Shown: piece by piece, positions 44,055-53,900 of the stretch | Position numbering within the stretch: the stretch's first letter is position 1 | Layout: each line of letters opens with the position of its first letter | DNA from: Ulvibacter antarcticus | GTDB taxonomy: Bacteria; Bacteroidota; Bacteroidia; Flavobacteriales; Flavobacteriaceae | Reading direction: 5' to 3' | Length of the DNA stretch: 64,000 nucleotides | Assembly: GCF_003688405.1 (NCBI RefSeq) | Contig: NZ_REFC01000012.1 | Location: forward strand, 806,001 to 870,000 | Program-made: the position numbers and the translations under genes | The notes under the pieces: generated by a model | The model's input: only the letters and a program-made list of their open reading frames with translations | What the model was told of the DNA's origin: nothing | The model's database searches: none

Positions 44055-44924
44055 TTGAAAGGAATAAAAAATAACAACTGGCGTACAAAACTTCATGATA
44101 TAATTTATGAAGCAGACACCCCTATAGGAAAACTATTCGATATTATATTACTCGCACTTATTTTGCTAAGTGTTATTTTTGTGATGATCGAGACTATTAG
44201 AGGGCTACCCGGCTGGGCTTACGACCTGTTGTATTATGGAGAATGGGTTATAACGATATTTTTCACCTTCGAATATATAGCAAGAATTGTCACTGTAAAG
44301 AAGCCATCAAAGTATATATTTAGTTTTTATGGCATCATTGATTTCTTGTCTACTATCCCACTTTATATATCTTTTATCTTAGCAGGTAGTAATGTTTTAC
44401 TTGCGGTTAGGGCACTGCGTCTACTTAGAGTATTTAGAATTTTAAAAATAACTCGTTATATAGGTGAATCAAATAAGTTAACGAAAGCCCTTAAAGATAG
44501 CCGACCTAAAATATTTGTGTTTTTATTTGCCGTACTAATTATTTCCATAATTGCGGGAACCTTAATGTATCTTATTGAAGGTGAGGAAAGTGGTTTTAAA
44601 AGCATCCCAGTAAGTGTATATTGGTGTATTGTGACACTTACTACTGTTGGTTTTGGCGACATCGCACCTGTAACTCCTTTGGGTCAGCTTCTTGCCGCCA
44701 TCATTATGATTATGGGTTACGGTATTATTGCCGTTCCAACGGGAATCGTGAGTGCTGAATATACAAAAGCTGGTAAACCGCTTCAAAAGGATGATCCTGA
44801 ATACGTTCATGTTAATTCGCAGGTTTGTTATCATTGTGGCGCAGCAAAACATAGAGATGACGCAGAGTTTTGTCACAAATGTGGGAACTCACTCTTCGAA
44901 CAAGAAGATGAAACTTCGGGCTAA
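44055..44924 (+). CDS. Voltage-gated-type potassium channel with C-terminal zinc ribbon
   Basis: 289 aa. Six membrane segments; the S4 helix ALRLLRVFRILKITRYIG carries Arg residues at every third position, and the pore is TLTTVGFGDIAPVTPLG with a TVGFGD filter (Phe instead of the usual Tyr). S6 continues MIMGYGIIAVPTGIVSAEY. The C-terminal 35 residues contain CYHCGAAKHRDDAEFCHKCG, two Cys pairs of the zinc-ribbon type, in the cytoplasm. The start is TTG at 44055; later Met codons fall within the first helix. It overlaps the miaA start by one base. The zinc ribbon suggests ligand- or redox-controlled gating. Confidence 0.88.
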   Translation: MKGIKNNNWRTKLHDIIYEADTPIGKLFDIILLALILLSVIFVMIETIRGLPGWAYDLLYYGEWVITIFFTFEYIARIVTVKKPSKYIFSFYGIIDFLSTIPLYISFILAGSNVLLAVRALRLLRVFRILKITRYIGESNKLTKALKDSRPKIFVFLFAVLIISIIAGTLMYLIEGEESGFKSIPVSVYWCIVTLTTVGFGDIAPVTPLGQLLAAIIMIMGYGIIAVPTGIVSAEYTKAGKPLQKDDPEYVHVNSQVCYHCGAAKHRDDAEFCHKCGNSLFEQEDETSG

Positions 44925-45841
44925 TGAGCGTTAAAAAACCCTTGCTTATATGTGTTGTAGGCCCCACTGCTATAGGAAAAACCAATCTTTCAATTGAACT
45001 GGCAAAGGCGTTCAATACAGAAATTATTTCAGCAGATTCACGACAATTTTTTAAAGAAATGAGGATTGGAACTGCCGTTCCTTCTTCGGAAGAGTTAGCG
45101 ATGGCTCCTCATCATTTTATTCAGAATAAGTCTATATTCGACAGTTACAGTGTGGGTGATTTTGAAAAAGAAGCACTTCTGAAGCTGGAAAATTTATTCG
45201 AAAAACATCGGTTAGTAATCATGGTTGGCGGCTCCGGAATGTACGTGGATGCTGTGGTAAACGGTATGGACAAATTTCCTGAAGTAGCTTCAGGTGTACG
45301 TGAACAGCTAAATCAGGAATTAGAAACATTGGGACTTGAAGCACTTCAGAAAGAACTAAAAAAAGTAGATCCAGAGTATTTTCAGAAGGCAGACATACAA
45401 AATCCACATCGCGTGATACGAGCCTTGGAGATTTACAGGGCAAGTGGTAACTCCTACTCTTCCTTCCTCGCAAAAAAGAAACCAGTTAGAAGCTTCAATA
45501 CAATCTATATTGGCCTTACAGCCGAACGAGACGTTATTTACACTCGAATTAATAAAAGAGTAGATCTAATGATAGAAGAAGGGCTATTAGAAGAAGCAAA
45601 ATTACTATTCAAACATAAAGACCTTAATGCTTTGCAAACTGTAGGTTACCGGGAGCTATTTCGTTTTTTTGAAGGAGATCTAACAAAAGAAGAAGCGATT
45701 GAAGAAATTAAAAAAAATAGTCGCCGTTTTGCCAAAAGACAAGGCACCTGGTATCGTAAAAATGAACAGATAAAGTGGTTTGATTATAGTGATTCAACTT
45801 CAGGAGTAGTAGACTATATAAAAGAGAAGAACGCCCTCTAG
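44924..45841 (+). CDS. miaA: tRNA dimethylallyltransferase
   Basis: 305 aa. Adds the dimethylallyl group to A37 of tRNAs reading UNN codons. P-loop GPTAIGKTNLSIELAK, then SADSRQFFKEMRIGTA, GSGMYVDAVVNG and NPHRVIRALEIYRASG; C-terminal QTVGYRELFRFFEGD and the FAKRQGTWYR motif close the enzyme. Its ATG overlaps the TAA of the channel gene (TAATG), so translation is probably coupled. A small hairpin covers the stop codon. Confidence 0.97.
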   Translation: MSVKKPLLICVVGPTAIGKTNLSIELAKAFNTEIISADSRQFFKEMRIGTAVPSSEELAMAPHHFIQNKSIFDSYSVGDFEKEALLKLENLFEKHRLVIMVGGSGMYVDAVVNGMDKFPEVASGVREQLNQELETLGLEALQKELKKVDPEYFQKADIQNPHRVIRALEIYRASGNSYSSFLAKKKPVRSFNTIYIGLTAERDVIYTRINKRVDLMIEEGLLEEAKLLFKHKDLNALQTVGYRELFRFFEGDLTKEEAIEEIKKNSRRFAKRQGTWYRKNEQIKWFDYSDSTSGVVDYIKEKNAL

Positions 45842-45851
45842 GAGAGCGTTC
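45829..45851 (+). terminator. Hairpin spanning the miaA stop codon
   Basis: GAACGC / GCGTTC with inner CTC / GAG and a 3-nt loop. The TAG stop lies in the loop region. There is no T-run after it, so it may be a pause site or RNA-stability element rather than a classical terminator. Confidence 0.35.
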
Positions 45852-45990
45852 AAACACCTATCTTATATCTTAAATTAGGGAATATGCGTCACATTAAATA
45901 CGTACTAAGAGTATGTATTTTGATATGCGCTAATTATCCATCGATCTTTTGAAAATCAATGTATTTACTTAAATCTGTAGAAACAATAAT

Positions 45991-46707
45991 TTAGTTATCT
46001 ACTTCGTCCTTTACAACCAGACGGAATCCTTCCCCATGAATATTTATAATTTCCACGCCGTCATCCTTACCAAGGTATTTTCTAAGTTTAGCAATATATA
46101 CATCCATACTACGAGAAGTAAAGTAATTATCGTCTCGCCAGATCTTTGTAAGTGCTAATTCTCTTGGCATTAAATCATTTTTATGCAATGCAAGCATCCG
46201 CAGTAATTCGTTTTCTTTAGGAGATAATTTAATAGAATCTTCTTTCTTGTAAGTAAGAAAACGAAGTTTTGAATTTAAATGGAAGTTACCAACCTCGAAT
46301 TCAAATTGTTTGCTGTCGGCTATCGAATCGGTCGCTTTACGTTGGATAATCGCCTTGATCTTCATTAAAAGCACTTCGCTATCGAATGGTTTGTTGAGGT
46401 AATCATCTGCCCCAACCTTGTAACCTTTCATCACATCTTCCTTCATAGCCTTTGCCGTAAGAAAGATGATAGGCACTTCTGCATTTTTTTCGCGAATCTC
46501 CTTTGCAAGAGTAAATCCGTCTTTGTAAGGCATCATTACGTCCAAAATACAAAGGTCGAAATCATCTTTTTTAAATTTTTCGAATCCTTCCATTCCGTTC
46601 TTCGCATGAGTAACATTGTAATCGTTCATAGCAAGATAATCCTTAAGGACTGTTCCAAAGTTTGGATCATCCTCTACAAGTAAGATTTTTTTGTTTTCTG
46701 TTTCCAT
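45991..46707 (-). CDS. OmpR-family response regulator
   Basis: 238 aa. Receiver domain with acidic pocket VEDDPNF, phospho-acceptor Asp56 in LCILDVMMPYKDG, and IIFLTAKAM and LNKPFDSEVLLMKI, followed by a winged-helix DNA-binding domain (SPKENELLRMLALHKNDLM, YIAKLRKYLGKDDGVEIINI, GEGFRLV). It starts 3 bp after the stop of its sensor kinase gene, so the pair is cotranscribed. The closest named relative by pattern is the RprXY type of Bacteroidota, but the signal is unknown. Confidence 0.95.
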   Translation of the reverse strand: METENKKILLVEDDPNFGTVLKDYLAMNDYNVTHAKNGMEGFEKFKKDDFDLCILDVMMPYKDGFTLAKEIREKNAEVPIIFLTAKAMKEDVMKGYKVGADDYLNKPFDSEVLLMKIKAIIQRKATDSIADSKQFEFEVGNFHLNSKLRFLTYKKEDSIKLSPKENELLRMLALHKNDLMPRELALTKIWRDDNYFTSRSMDVYIAKLRKYLGKDDGVEIINIHGEGFRLVVKDEVDN

Positions 46708-46710
46708 AAT

Positions 46711-48273
46711 TTAAGATATTAAGTGTAGTTTTATTATAAAAGTACTGCCTTTGTCTTTTTCACTCTCCACATAAATTTGTGCATCGTGATCATCCAGTAT
46801 ACGTTTTACGTATGCTAATCCAAGACCGTGACCTTTTACATTATGTATATCACCGGTATGTTCCCGGTAAAATTTTTCAAATATTTTCTTTTGAACTGCA
46901 TTAGACATCCCAATTCCCTGATCGGAAATTTTCAGAATAATGCTGTTTTTTACATTTTCGGTATAAATGTCAATTTTAGGAGCATCGTCCGAATACTTTA
47001 TTGCATTGTCAAGGATGTTTACAACCACATTTGTAAGATGTAGTTCATTTCCTAAGACCGATGATTTTGCGGCCTCACAATTGGTATGTATATATCCACC
47101 CCTATCTTCTATGATCAAGCTAACATGGCTTATTGCGTCATCTATAATATCGTGTAACTTTATCCTTTCCTTTGGAAGGTCTATTTCATTCTTCTCGAGT
47201 TTCGAAATCCTAAGTACGTTTTCAACCTGTGCATGCATTCTGCGGTTTTCCTCTCGAATCATCCCTAAATATCTACCTAGAAACTCGTGATCATCCTTCA
47301 CCTTAGGATTTTTTAAAGCATCCAATGCTAAATTGATAGTAGCGATTGGTGTTTTAAATTCATGCGTCATATTATTAATAAAATCACTTTTTATCTGAGA
47401 TATCTGTCGTTGTTTAAAGATCTGAGAAAGAGCACTAGCATACGCCAGAACAATTACTGCTGTAAATGTCAAAGACAACATGGCCATTCCAATAATTGAA
47501 TTGAGCACCACTTTTTCTTTCTCTGAAAAGTTTACATACAATTCATACTTCGAATTCATATCCACATTAACGAACAGCGGAACACTATAAGTGGATTCAG
47601 GATTCAAAGTAAAATGTTTCGACTGTACCTTGGTCGCCAATTTATTACTGTAAATTGCATATTCAAACTTGGATTTCATCCCACGTGCTTTCAATTCACT
47701 AGAGATAATCTCTTCAATTTCTGCCTTAGTTACCCGCTTATGTATCGGGGTTTTAGACGAAATATTACTAAACGCTCTTTCAAACTGAATGCGTTCATAA
47801 TCTTTTAATCGGGTTAATGAATTTATAGTGGTATGAATCTCACTACTCCCATCTATTCCCGGAGTGATTTTTGTCGTACTTTGACGGTTAGTTAATTTTT
47901 TAAACTGAATACTGTCTATTTCCGTATCCAGAAAATTGGAAGACAATTTATAGTCCTCCTGCAAAATACCATCCGAAAATATATAGGTTTCTTCGTTGTT
48001 TTTATTATTAATCTTATAAATAAGTTCGCTGATACTTACATTATCAGGAGTTTGAATGCTATCTATAAAGCCATCATAAATTTTATAATAATAATCTACT
48101 TCTCTAAGATGTATTTCCTTAGAGGTGACGGTTAAAATCTGTTGAACATTAAAATTAAATTGATCATCTTTTGTTTGATATGAATTCGATATCCAATACC
48201 CCTGAACAAATATTATCCCTAATAATGAAAGGGTCATCAAAGCAATAAGAAGGGCAAACAACTTTTTGTTCAT
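46711..48273 (-). CDS. Sensor histidine kinase
   Basis: 520 aa. Two membrane helices (about 5-28 and 257-282) enclose a periplasmic sensor domain of about 230 residues without a recognised ligand motif. The HisKA H-box is NNMTHEFKTPIATINLALD with phospho-acceptor His304, followed by the ATPase blocks NVVNILDNAIKYSD (N), ISDQGIGMS (G1) and GHGLGLAYVKRI (G2). It is the first gene of the two-component operon. Its -7 element is 4 bp upstream of the ATG, consistent with a leaderless mRNA. Confidence 0.95.
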   Translation of the reverse strand: MNKKLFALLIALMTLSLLGIIFVQGYWISNSYQTKDDQFNFNVQQILTVTSKEIHLREVDYYYKIYDGFIDSIQTPDNVSISELIYKINNKNNEETYIFSDGILQEDYKLSSNFLDTEIDSIQFKKLTNRQSTTKITPGIDGSSEIHTTINSLTRLKDYERIQFERAFSNISSKTPIHKRVTKAEIEEIISSELKARGMKSKFEYAIYSNKLATKVQSKHFTLNPESTYSVPLFVNVDMNSKYELYVNFSEKEKVVLNSIIGMAMLSLTFTAVIVLAYASALSQIFKQRQISQIKSDFINNMTHEFKTPIATINLALDALKNPKVKDDHEFLGRYLGMIREENRRMHAQVENVLRISKLEKNEIDLPKERIKLHDIIDDAISHVSLIIEDRGGYIHTNCEAAKSSVLGNELHLTNVVVNILDNAIKYSDDAPKIDIYTENVKNSIILKISDQGIGMSNAVQKKIFEKFYREHTGDIHNVKGHGLGLAYVKRILDDHDAQIYVESEKDKGSTFIIKLHLIS

Positions 48274-48277
48274 ATAT

Positions 48278-48285
48278 CAAAAGTA
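48278..48285 (-). promoter_or_regulatory. -7 element of the two-component operon
   Basis: Plus-strand CAAAAGTA, minus-strand TACTTTTG, a full TAnnTTTG match with 4 bp before the kinase ATG. Confidence 0.55.
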
Positions 48286-48357
48286 AGATTTTAACATTTA
48301 GGCTTCTGTCCATTTAACCAAATGTTAACAAAATGAAATTCGAGGAGTTACAAGCAC

Positions 48358-48936
48358 CTATTTTTGAAGCTCTTTGTGGATTTCCAAGACCCGTTTTGCA
48401 GTAGATTCCAAAATGACATTCTCAATAATTATATCAGCTAGTTCAGCCTTTTCTGCATCAGTCCATTGGTTTTTAATACGGTCGAGAACTTCCTTACGTG
48501 TGCTTTTATCACGTTCCATGACTCTGTTTATTCTTACTTCTTCAGGACTGGTAACCAAAATAGTTAGGTCACATTGTTTATGCCCTCCATTTTCAAAAAG
48601 GATGGCTACTTCTTTTATACAATAATTTCCTTTTTGCTTTTTAATCCAACGTTTAAAGTGACTGGCTACTTTAGGATGAACAATAGCGTTAACCGTTTCT
48701 AGTAAAGATGTATCATTAAATATCTTATTTGCGATAAAGGACCGATTCAAACCATCCTTATTGTAAGCCTGATCTCCCAGTAATAAGGTCAGTTTTCTTC
48801 GAATTATTTTAGAAGATGTCATTAATCTTTTAGCCTCCACATCTGCAATATATACCGCTACACCCAATTCTTTGAACATTGCGGCAACTGTAGATTTACC
48901 ACTTCCTATTCCGCCTGTAAGTCCAACTATTTTCAT
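48358..48936 (-). CDS. coaE: Dephospho-CoA kinase
   Basis: 192 aa. Phosphorylates dephospho-CoA, the final step of coenzyme A synthesis. P-loop GLTGGIGSGKSTVAAMFKEL; also VYIADVEAKRLM, IVHPKVASHFKRW, and the lid region RVMERDKSTRKEVLDRIKNQ. It overlaps the YbbR gene by 4 bp (ATGA). With the coaBC gene at 59 kb, two steps of the CoA pathway are present in the window but not in one operon. Confidence 0.96.
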   Translation of the reverse strand: MKIVGLTGGIGSGKSTVAAMFKELGVAVYIADVEAKRLMTSSKIIRRKLTLLLGDQAYNKDGLNRSFIANKIFNDTSLLETVNAIVHPKVASHFKRWIKKQKGNYCIKEVAILFENGGHKQCDLTILVTSPEEVRINRVMERDKSTRKEVLDRIKNQWTDAEKAELADIIIENVILESTAKRVLEIHKELQK

Positions 48937-49883
48937 TTAAAGATTAAATAATCAATTTTTTCTGAATCAATTAGAATGTTTACGATGCCCTTCGGGTGTT
49001 TTATCAGCTTCGGAATCATAAAATTCTCTTCCTTATTTCTCTCTGTATAATCACAAACTAATCGAAATTCCTGCTTTGAGATACCTTTGAAATCATCCAC
49101 CGACGCATCGAATGTTACGGTAACCACTTCTGGAATTAATTTAATAATTGTGCTTTCCGGGGCATTGATAATTTCCACATTAAGGATCACTTCATTCTGT
49201 GAAAACTCTGCAACTTTCACTTCAATTGTTACTTCAGAAATATCTATAATCAGATTATTGACATCAGGATTCTGTAATTTTACTGTTTTGATAACGTTCT
49301 TATCAATATTTTTTTCTGAAATATTATCTGTTCGTATTATGTCAATTTTTTCAACGTATTCTGAAGGACCCGAAATATTTACAGAGTCGGGACTTACACT
49401 TACCGTATCTACTGCTCTGAAACCATTTTTATATTCAAGATTAACTTCAGAAAAAACAGGTACCTTCTTACTTATAATTTCGTCAAGTTTTACAATTAGA
49501 TTGTCGACCAAAATGTTGTTTACAGCTATATTAGATTTAAGTCTTGATGAAATCATTCGTGCTAAATCAACACTTGGGATTATCACCTCTTTCGAACCTT
49601 CTTTATAAAACGATGCTACATCAATAGTAATATCCGGTCTATTAAGTTTGTAATACAAAAACTCAAATCCGTTAGTGGTAAGATCTACATCTATACTTTT
49701 ATAATTACTATGCGCTAACATAGTAGTGGCCGGCACATTTATGCAATGAATATCCATCGTTGCTGAAGCTGTATATTGTCTTGAAAATTTTGTTAACACC
49801 CAGAAGAATGTTGCTAAAAACAAAAAGAACAAAAACGCCTTAAACTTGGTATTTTTAAAAGGATTCTTAAGCTGTTTCTTCAT
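48933..49883 (-). CDS. YbbR-domain protein (CdaR-like)
   Basis: 316 aa. One N-terminal membrane helix (FKAFLFFLFLATFFWVLTKF) and a series of YbbR-type beta repeats, e.g. DTVSVSPDSVNISGPSEYVE. YbbR domains are known in CdaR, the regulator of the diadenylate cyclase in Firmicutes; in Bacteroidota they are usually fused to membrane anchors and lie next to coaE. Overlap with coaE by 4 bp and a 26 bp gap to the upstream glycosyltransferase make an operon likely. A direct link to c-di-AMP here is inference. Confidence 0.85.
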   Translation of the reverse strand: MKKQLKNPFKNTKFKAFLFFLFLATFFWVLTKFSRQYTASATMDIHCINVPATTMLAHSNYKSIDVDLTTNGFEFLYYKLNRPDITIDVASFYKEGSKEVIIPSVDLARMISSRLKSNIAVNNILVDNLIVKLDEIISKKVPVFSEVNLEYKNGFRAVDTVSVSPDSVNISGPSEYVEKIDIIRTDNISEKNIDKNVIKTVKLQNPDVNNLIIDISEVTIEVKVAEFSQNEVILNVEIINAPESTIIKLIPEVVTVTFDASVDDFKGISKQEFRLVCDYTERNKEENFMIPKLIKHPKGIVNILIDSEKIDYLIFK

Positions 49884-49909
49884 TTTTTTCTTTTCTGAAT
49901 CTATTAAAA

Positions 49910-50911
49910 TTACTTAAAAAATAAACTTGGAAATTGCTTTTGAGGATCTTTCTTTAAAAGGGCTATGTAAAAGGTTGATTTTAAGAAGGCCAGTCCATAA
50001 CCAAAAAATTGTACAAATACAGCAATAACCGACAAAGCTCCTATATATACACTGCTGTTTCTATAGCTAGAATCAATAAAGATTAATACCATATATCCCA
50101 GTAATGGTAAAAACCATTTCAAATCAACTAATAATGCCATTATAACAGAACTGATTACAAAAAAAACGAAACAACTTGGAAACCAAAAACTAATCTTTGA
50201 AGCTTGTGGATGCCAGCTATTTAAGATAGGCCTCACCATTCCGAATTTCTTTACCTGAGTATAAAACTTATTCCAGGAAATACGTCTTTTATGATACACA
50301 TATGCATCCGGAACAAATGCTGTTTCAAATCCTGCCTTAATAATTCGTTGCGAAAGATCTGGATCTTCTCCTGGATGAATTTTAGCAAAACCACCAGTTT
50401 TTAAGAATGCTTCTTTCGAAATTCCCATATTGAAGCTTCTAGGCTCAAAATTGGAAACGCTTTTTTCACTTCCTCGTATCCCTCCAGTAGTGATAAATGA
50501 GGTCATCACGTAATTAATTGCTTTTTGTAACGGACTAAAACTTTGATGTGCTGCATCTGCGCCTCCATAGCAATTAACAAAATTCTGACTTAAAAAGGAT
50601 TGTACAGTTTTAAGGTAATGTGGAGGTAGCAAACAATCTGAATCCAAAATAATAAAGTAGTTTCCTTTGGCCTTTTGCATTCCAAAGTTTCGGGAATCAC
50701 CCGGACCTGAATTAGGCTTAAAATAATATGAAACATTCAAAGTTTCAGAAAACTCAGCAATCACCTTTTCGGCACTTTCCGAAGAACCATCTTCAACAAT
50801 AACGATCTCGTAGCTAGCATCAAAATCCATTTCAGAAAAACTTATTAAAAGCTCTTTGATCTCCTGAGGACGATTGTATACCGGTATAATGAAGGAAAAA
50901 TCGAGATTCAT
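49910..50911 (-). CDS. Glycosyltransferase family 2
   Basis: 333 aa. GT-A fold: FSFIIPVYNRPQEIKELLIS, then IVIVEDGSSESAEKV, YYFKPNSGPGDSRNFGMQKA, and DSDCLLPPHYL with the DxD-type metal site. A conserved HPGEDPDLSQRI segment (catalytic ED) follows, and two or three membrane helices end the protein (CFVFFVISSVIMALL, LLGYMVLIF, FVQFFGYGLAFLK). The product is unknown. It is the first gene of a minus-strand run with YbbR and coaE. Confidence 0.9.
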   Translation of the reverse strand: MNLDFSFIIPVYNRPQEIKELLISFSEMDFDASYEIVIVEDGSSESAEKVIAEFSETLNVSYYFKPNSGPGDSRNFGMQKAKGNYFIILDSDCLLPPHYLKTVQSFLSQNFVNCYGGADAAHQSFSPLQKAINYVMTSFITTGGIRGSEKSVSNFEPRSFNMGISKEAFLKTGGFAKIHPGEDPDLSQRIIKAGFETAFVPDAYVYHKRRISWNKFYTQVKKFGMVRPILNSWHPQASKISFWFPSCFVFFVISSVIMALLVDLKWFLPLLGYMVLIFIDSSYRNSSVYIGALSVIAVFVQFFGYGLAFLKSTFYIALLKKDPQKQFPSLFFK

Positions 50912-50932
50912 CTGGTAAAGATAAACAAAAAA

Positions 50933-50964
50933 AAAGCCGTCCCAATATGTATTGGAACGGCTTT
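50933..50964 (-). terminator. Terminator of the giant T9SS gene
   Basis: Stem AAAGCCGT / ACGGCTTT extended by CCAATA / TATTGG with one mismatch. On the minus strand it is followed by a run of T. It begins 20 bp after the stop of the gene at 50985. Confidence 0.9.
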
Positions 50965-50984
50965 AGTATTAGAATTACTCTATT

Positions 50985-53900
50985 CTATTTCTTAAGAATC
51001 TTGTAAGTACCAACTTGTCCATTAGCAGAAACTTTCATAATGTAAGTTCCGGTTGCAAGACTTGATAAATCAAGAACTGAAGTAGTAGCATCTATGTTTT
51101 GGTCAATTACTTTTTGACCTAACATATTGTAAATAGCAGCACTTTCGATGTTATCTACAGATGTTAAATTAAGAGTACCTTCGGTTGGGTTTGGATAATA
51201 CGAGAATCCTTCGATTGTATTATTCGGAGTACCCAAGTTAGTACCATCAATTACGATATCTGTAATTCCACCGTGGTTAGCTACATACACATAGTATGCC
51301 TGACCAGCTGTAGTAAGAATAGTTGCTGTATTTCCAGGTACACATTGGTTAGAAAAATAAGGAACCAATGTAAGATCTGTTTCTACTGCATTCTCATTAG
51401 GAGCTGTATAGAAAGTTACAGAACTAAATCCAGCAGGGCTAGTAATAGTAGCTGTAGCATCTCCGTCACCTTCAGGAACGAAATTGTACCATACACCTTT
51501 TACTCCAGCGTTGTCACAATCAGCTGGCGTACCAGCTTCAGTAGTTGCAGCTGGCATGGCTACAGCAGGATCTGTATAAGGAAGTGGTCCATTCTCATCA
51601 ACATCGATAGAGTTCGCGATCATATCGTTTGGTGGTGGGATTGGAGTACAAAGCATCTCTAACTCAAAGTTACCAGTTGCTGTTCCAAAACCATGTACCA
51701 AAATATAGAAAGTTGTATTACCATCACTCTGGAATGAAACTTCAGACTGTAGTCCACAAGTATCATCGTTACCAACCACACATGTTAATGGTGGTGCGTT
51801 ACAATCTCCAGTATAAACAGATAACTTACTATCATAATCAGTAGTTCCATTACACATTGTAATTGTGATATCAGTTACTAAACCAGTTGTGTCTTCGTAC
51901 TTATACCAAACACCAGCTGCAGTTACAGTAGTATCACAAGTAGGAGCAACAGCACTGTCTCCAGTAGCACCAATAGTGCTTCCTGCTACGATTTCACCAC
52001 ACATAATTGAACGAGCTCCGTCACAAGTATCGTATGTTGGATCTGGCACAACAATTAATGGAGAACAAGTTCCTGCAAAAGTATACACTCCTTCAAGTGT
52101 ATTATCAATTACAAAGACACCTGAAAGACCATCATCGTAGGCTTCACCCAATCCTACTAAACCAGCAGTGGAGTTTTCCCAGAAAGTATTAGATCCATCT
52201 GTTGGCTCTAAAGAGATTCCAACCCAATAAGTAGTTGGTACACCCGCTTGACCTTGTAATAGTACATCCGGAATATCTAACTCAACATCCCATACATCAA
52301 ATCCGAAGTTGTTTCCAATTACGGTTTGTGAGTCTGGAACATAAGCGGCAAATGAAGTAACAACAGCTCCCGGTAGTCCACCTGAATTTTCATAGATAAT
52401 GATATCTACATCAGCAGCATTTACACCAGAACCAGTGGCTCCAATAAACGCATTCAAGTTAATAGTCTCTAAATTGAACTCTTCGTCGGCTGCAACAGTT
52501 ATGTCATGAGCAACAATACGAGCAAGGTTTTTAGTAAAACTCTTTCCATTTTCGAAAGCATTACTTAAACCTTCAGTAGAACATGGTCCACCAGTTCCAC
52601 CGCCTCCACCAGTACAAGTACCAGCGAAAGAGTAAACTCCTTCAAGTGTGTTGTCAATTATAAATCCTCCTCCAAGACCATCGTCATAAGCTTCACCTAA
52701 TCCAACAAGACCAGCAGTTGAGTTTTCCCAGAAAGTATTAGATCCGTCTGTTGGCTCTAAAGATACTCCAATCCAGTATGTAGTTGTAGAACCTGCCTGA
52801 CCAGCAAGGTTAATATCTGTTACATCTAGTTCAACATCCCAAAGATCAAATCCGAAGTTTCCACCAATCACTGTTTGTGCTGTTGGAACCATCCCTAGTT
52901 CTGAAGTAAGAATTGCACCCGGAGCTCCAGCTGCATCTGCATATACATAGAAATCAACAAAAGCAGCATTTACACCTGAAGCAGTTGCTCCGATAAATGC
53001 GTTTAAGTTGACCATTTCTAACATAAAGTCTCCATCGGCGGCAACAGTAACATCATGTGCTACGATACGACCAAGGTTGTTTGTAAAACTCTTTCCGTTT
53101 TCGAAAGCATTACTTAAACCATCTGTAGAACAAGGTGCAGAAGTACCTCCACCTGCAGTTGTACATGTACCTGCAATTGTATAAACACCTTCAAGAGTGT
53201 TATCAAGTACATATCCTCCACCAAGACCATCGTCATAAGCTTCACCTAATCCAACAAGACCAGCAGTAGAGTTTTCCCAGAAAGTATTAGATCCATCTGT
53301 TGGCTCTAATGATACACCAATCCAATAAGTAGTTGGCACACCTGCTTGACCAGGAAGGTTGATGTCTGTTACATCCAATTCTACATCCCATGTATCAAAT
53401 CCAAAGTTTCCACCCACAACTGTTTGTGAAGCTGGAATCATCGCTAATTCTGAAGTAAGAATTGTACCTGGCGCACCAGCTGCATCTTCATATACATAGA
53501 AATCAACAAAAGCAGCATTTACACCAGAACCGGTAGCTCCAATAAACGCGTTTAAGTTGACCATTTCTAACATAAAGTCTCCATCTGCATCTACCGTTAC
53601 ATCATGTGCTACGATACGACCAAGGTTGTTTGTAAAACTCTTTCCATTTTCGAAAGCATTACTTAAACCATCTGTAGAACAAGGTGCAGAAGTACCTCCA
53701 CCTGCAGTTGTACATGTACCTGCAATTGTATAAACACCTTCAAGAGTGTTATCAAGTACATATCCTCCACCAAGACCATCGTCATAAGCTTCACCTAATC
53801 CAACAAGACCAGCAGTAGAGTTTTCCCAGAAAGTATTAGATCCATCTGTTGGCTCTAATGATACACCAATCCAATAAGTAGTTGGCACACCTGCTTGACC

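Noticed and set aside
51273-52192. Plus-strand open frames over the giant T9SS gene
   Set aside because: Shadows of the coding strand; Ser/Cys/Tyr-rich products typical of antisense translation of Thr/Gly-rich domains.
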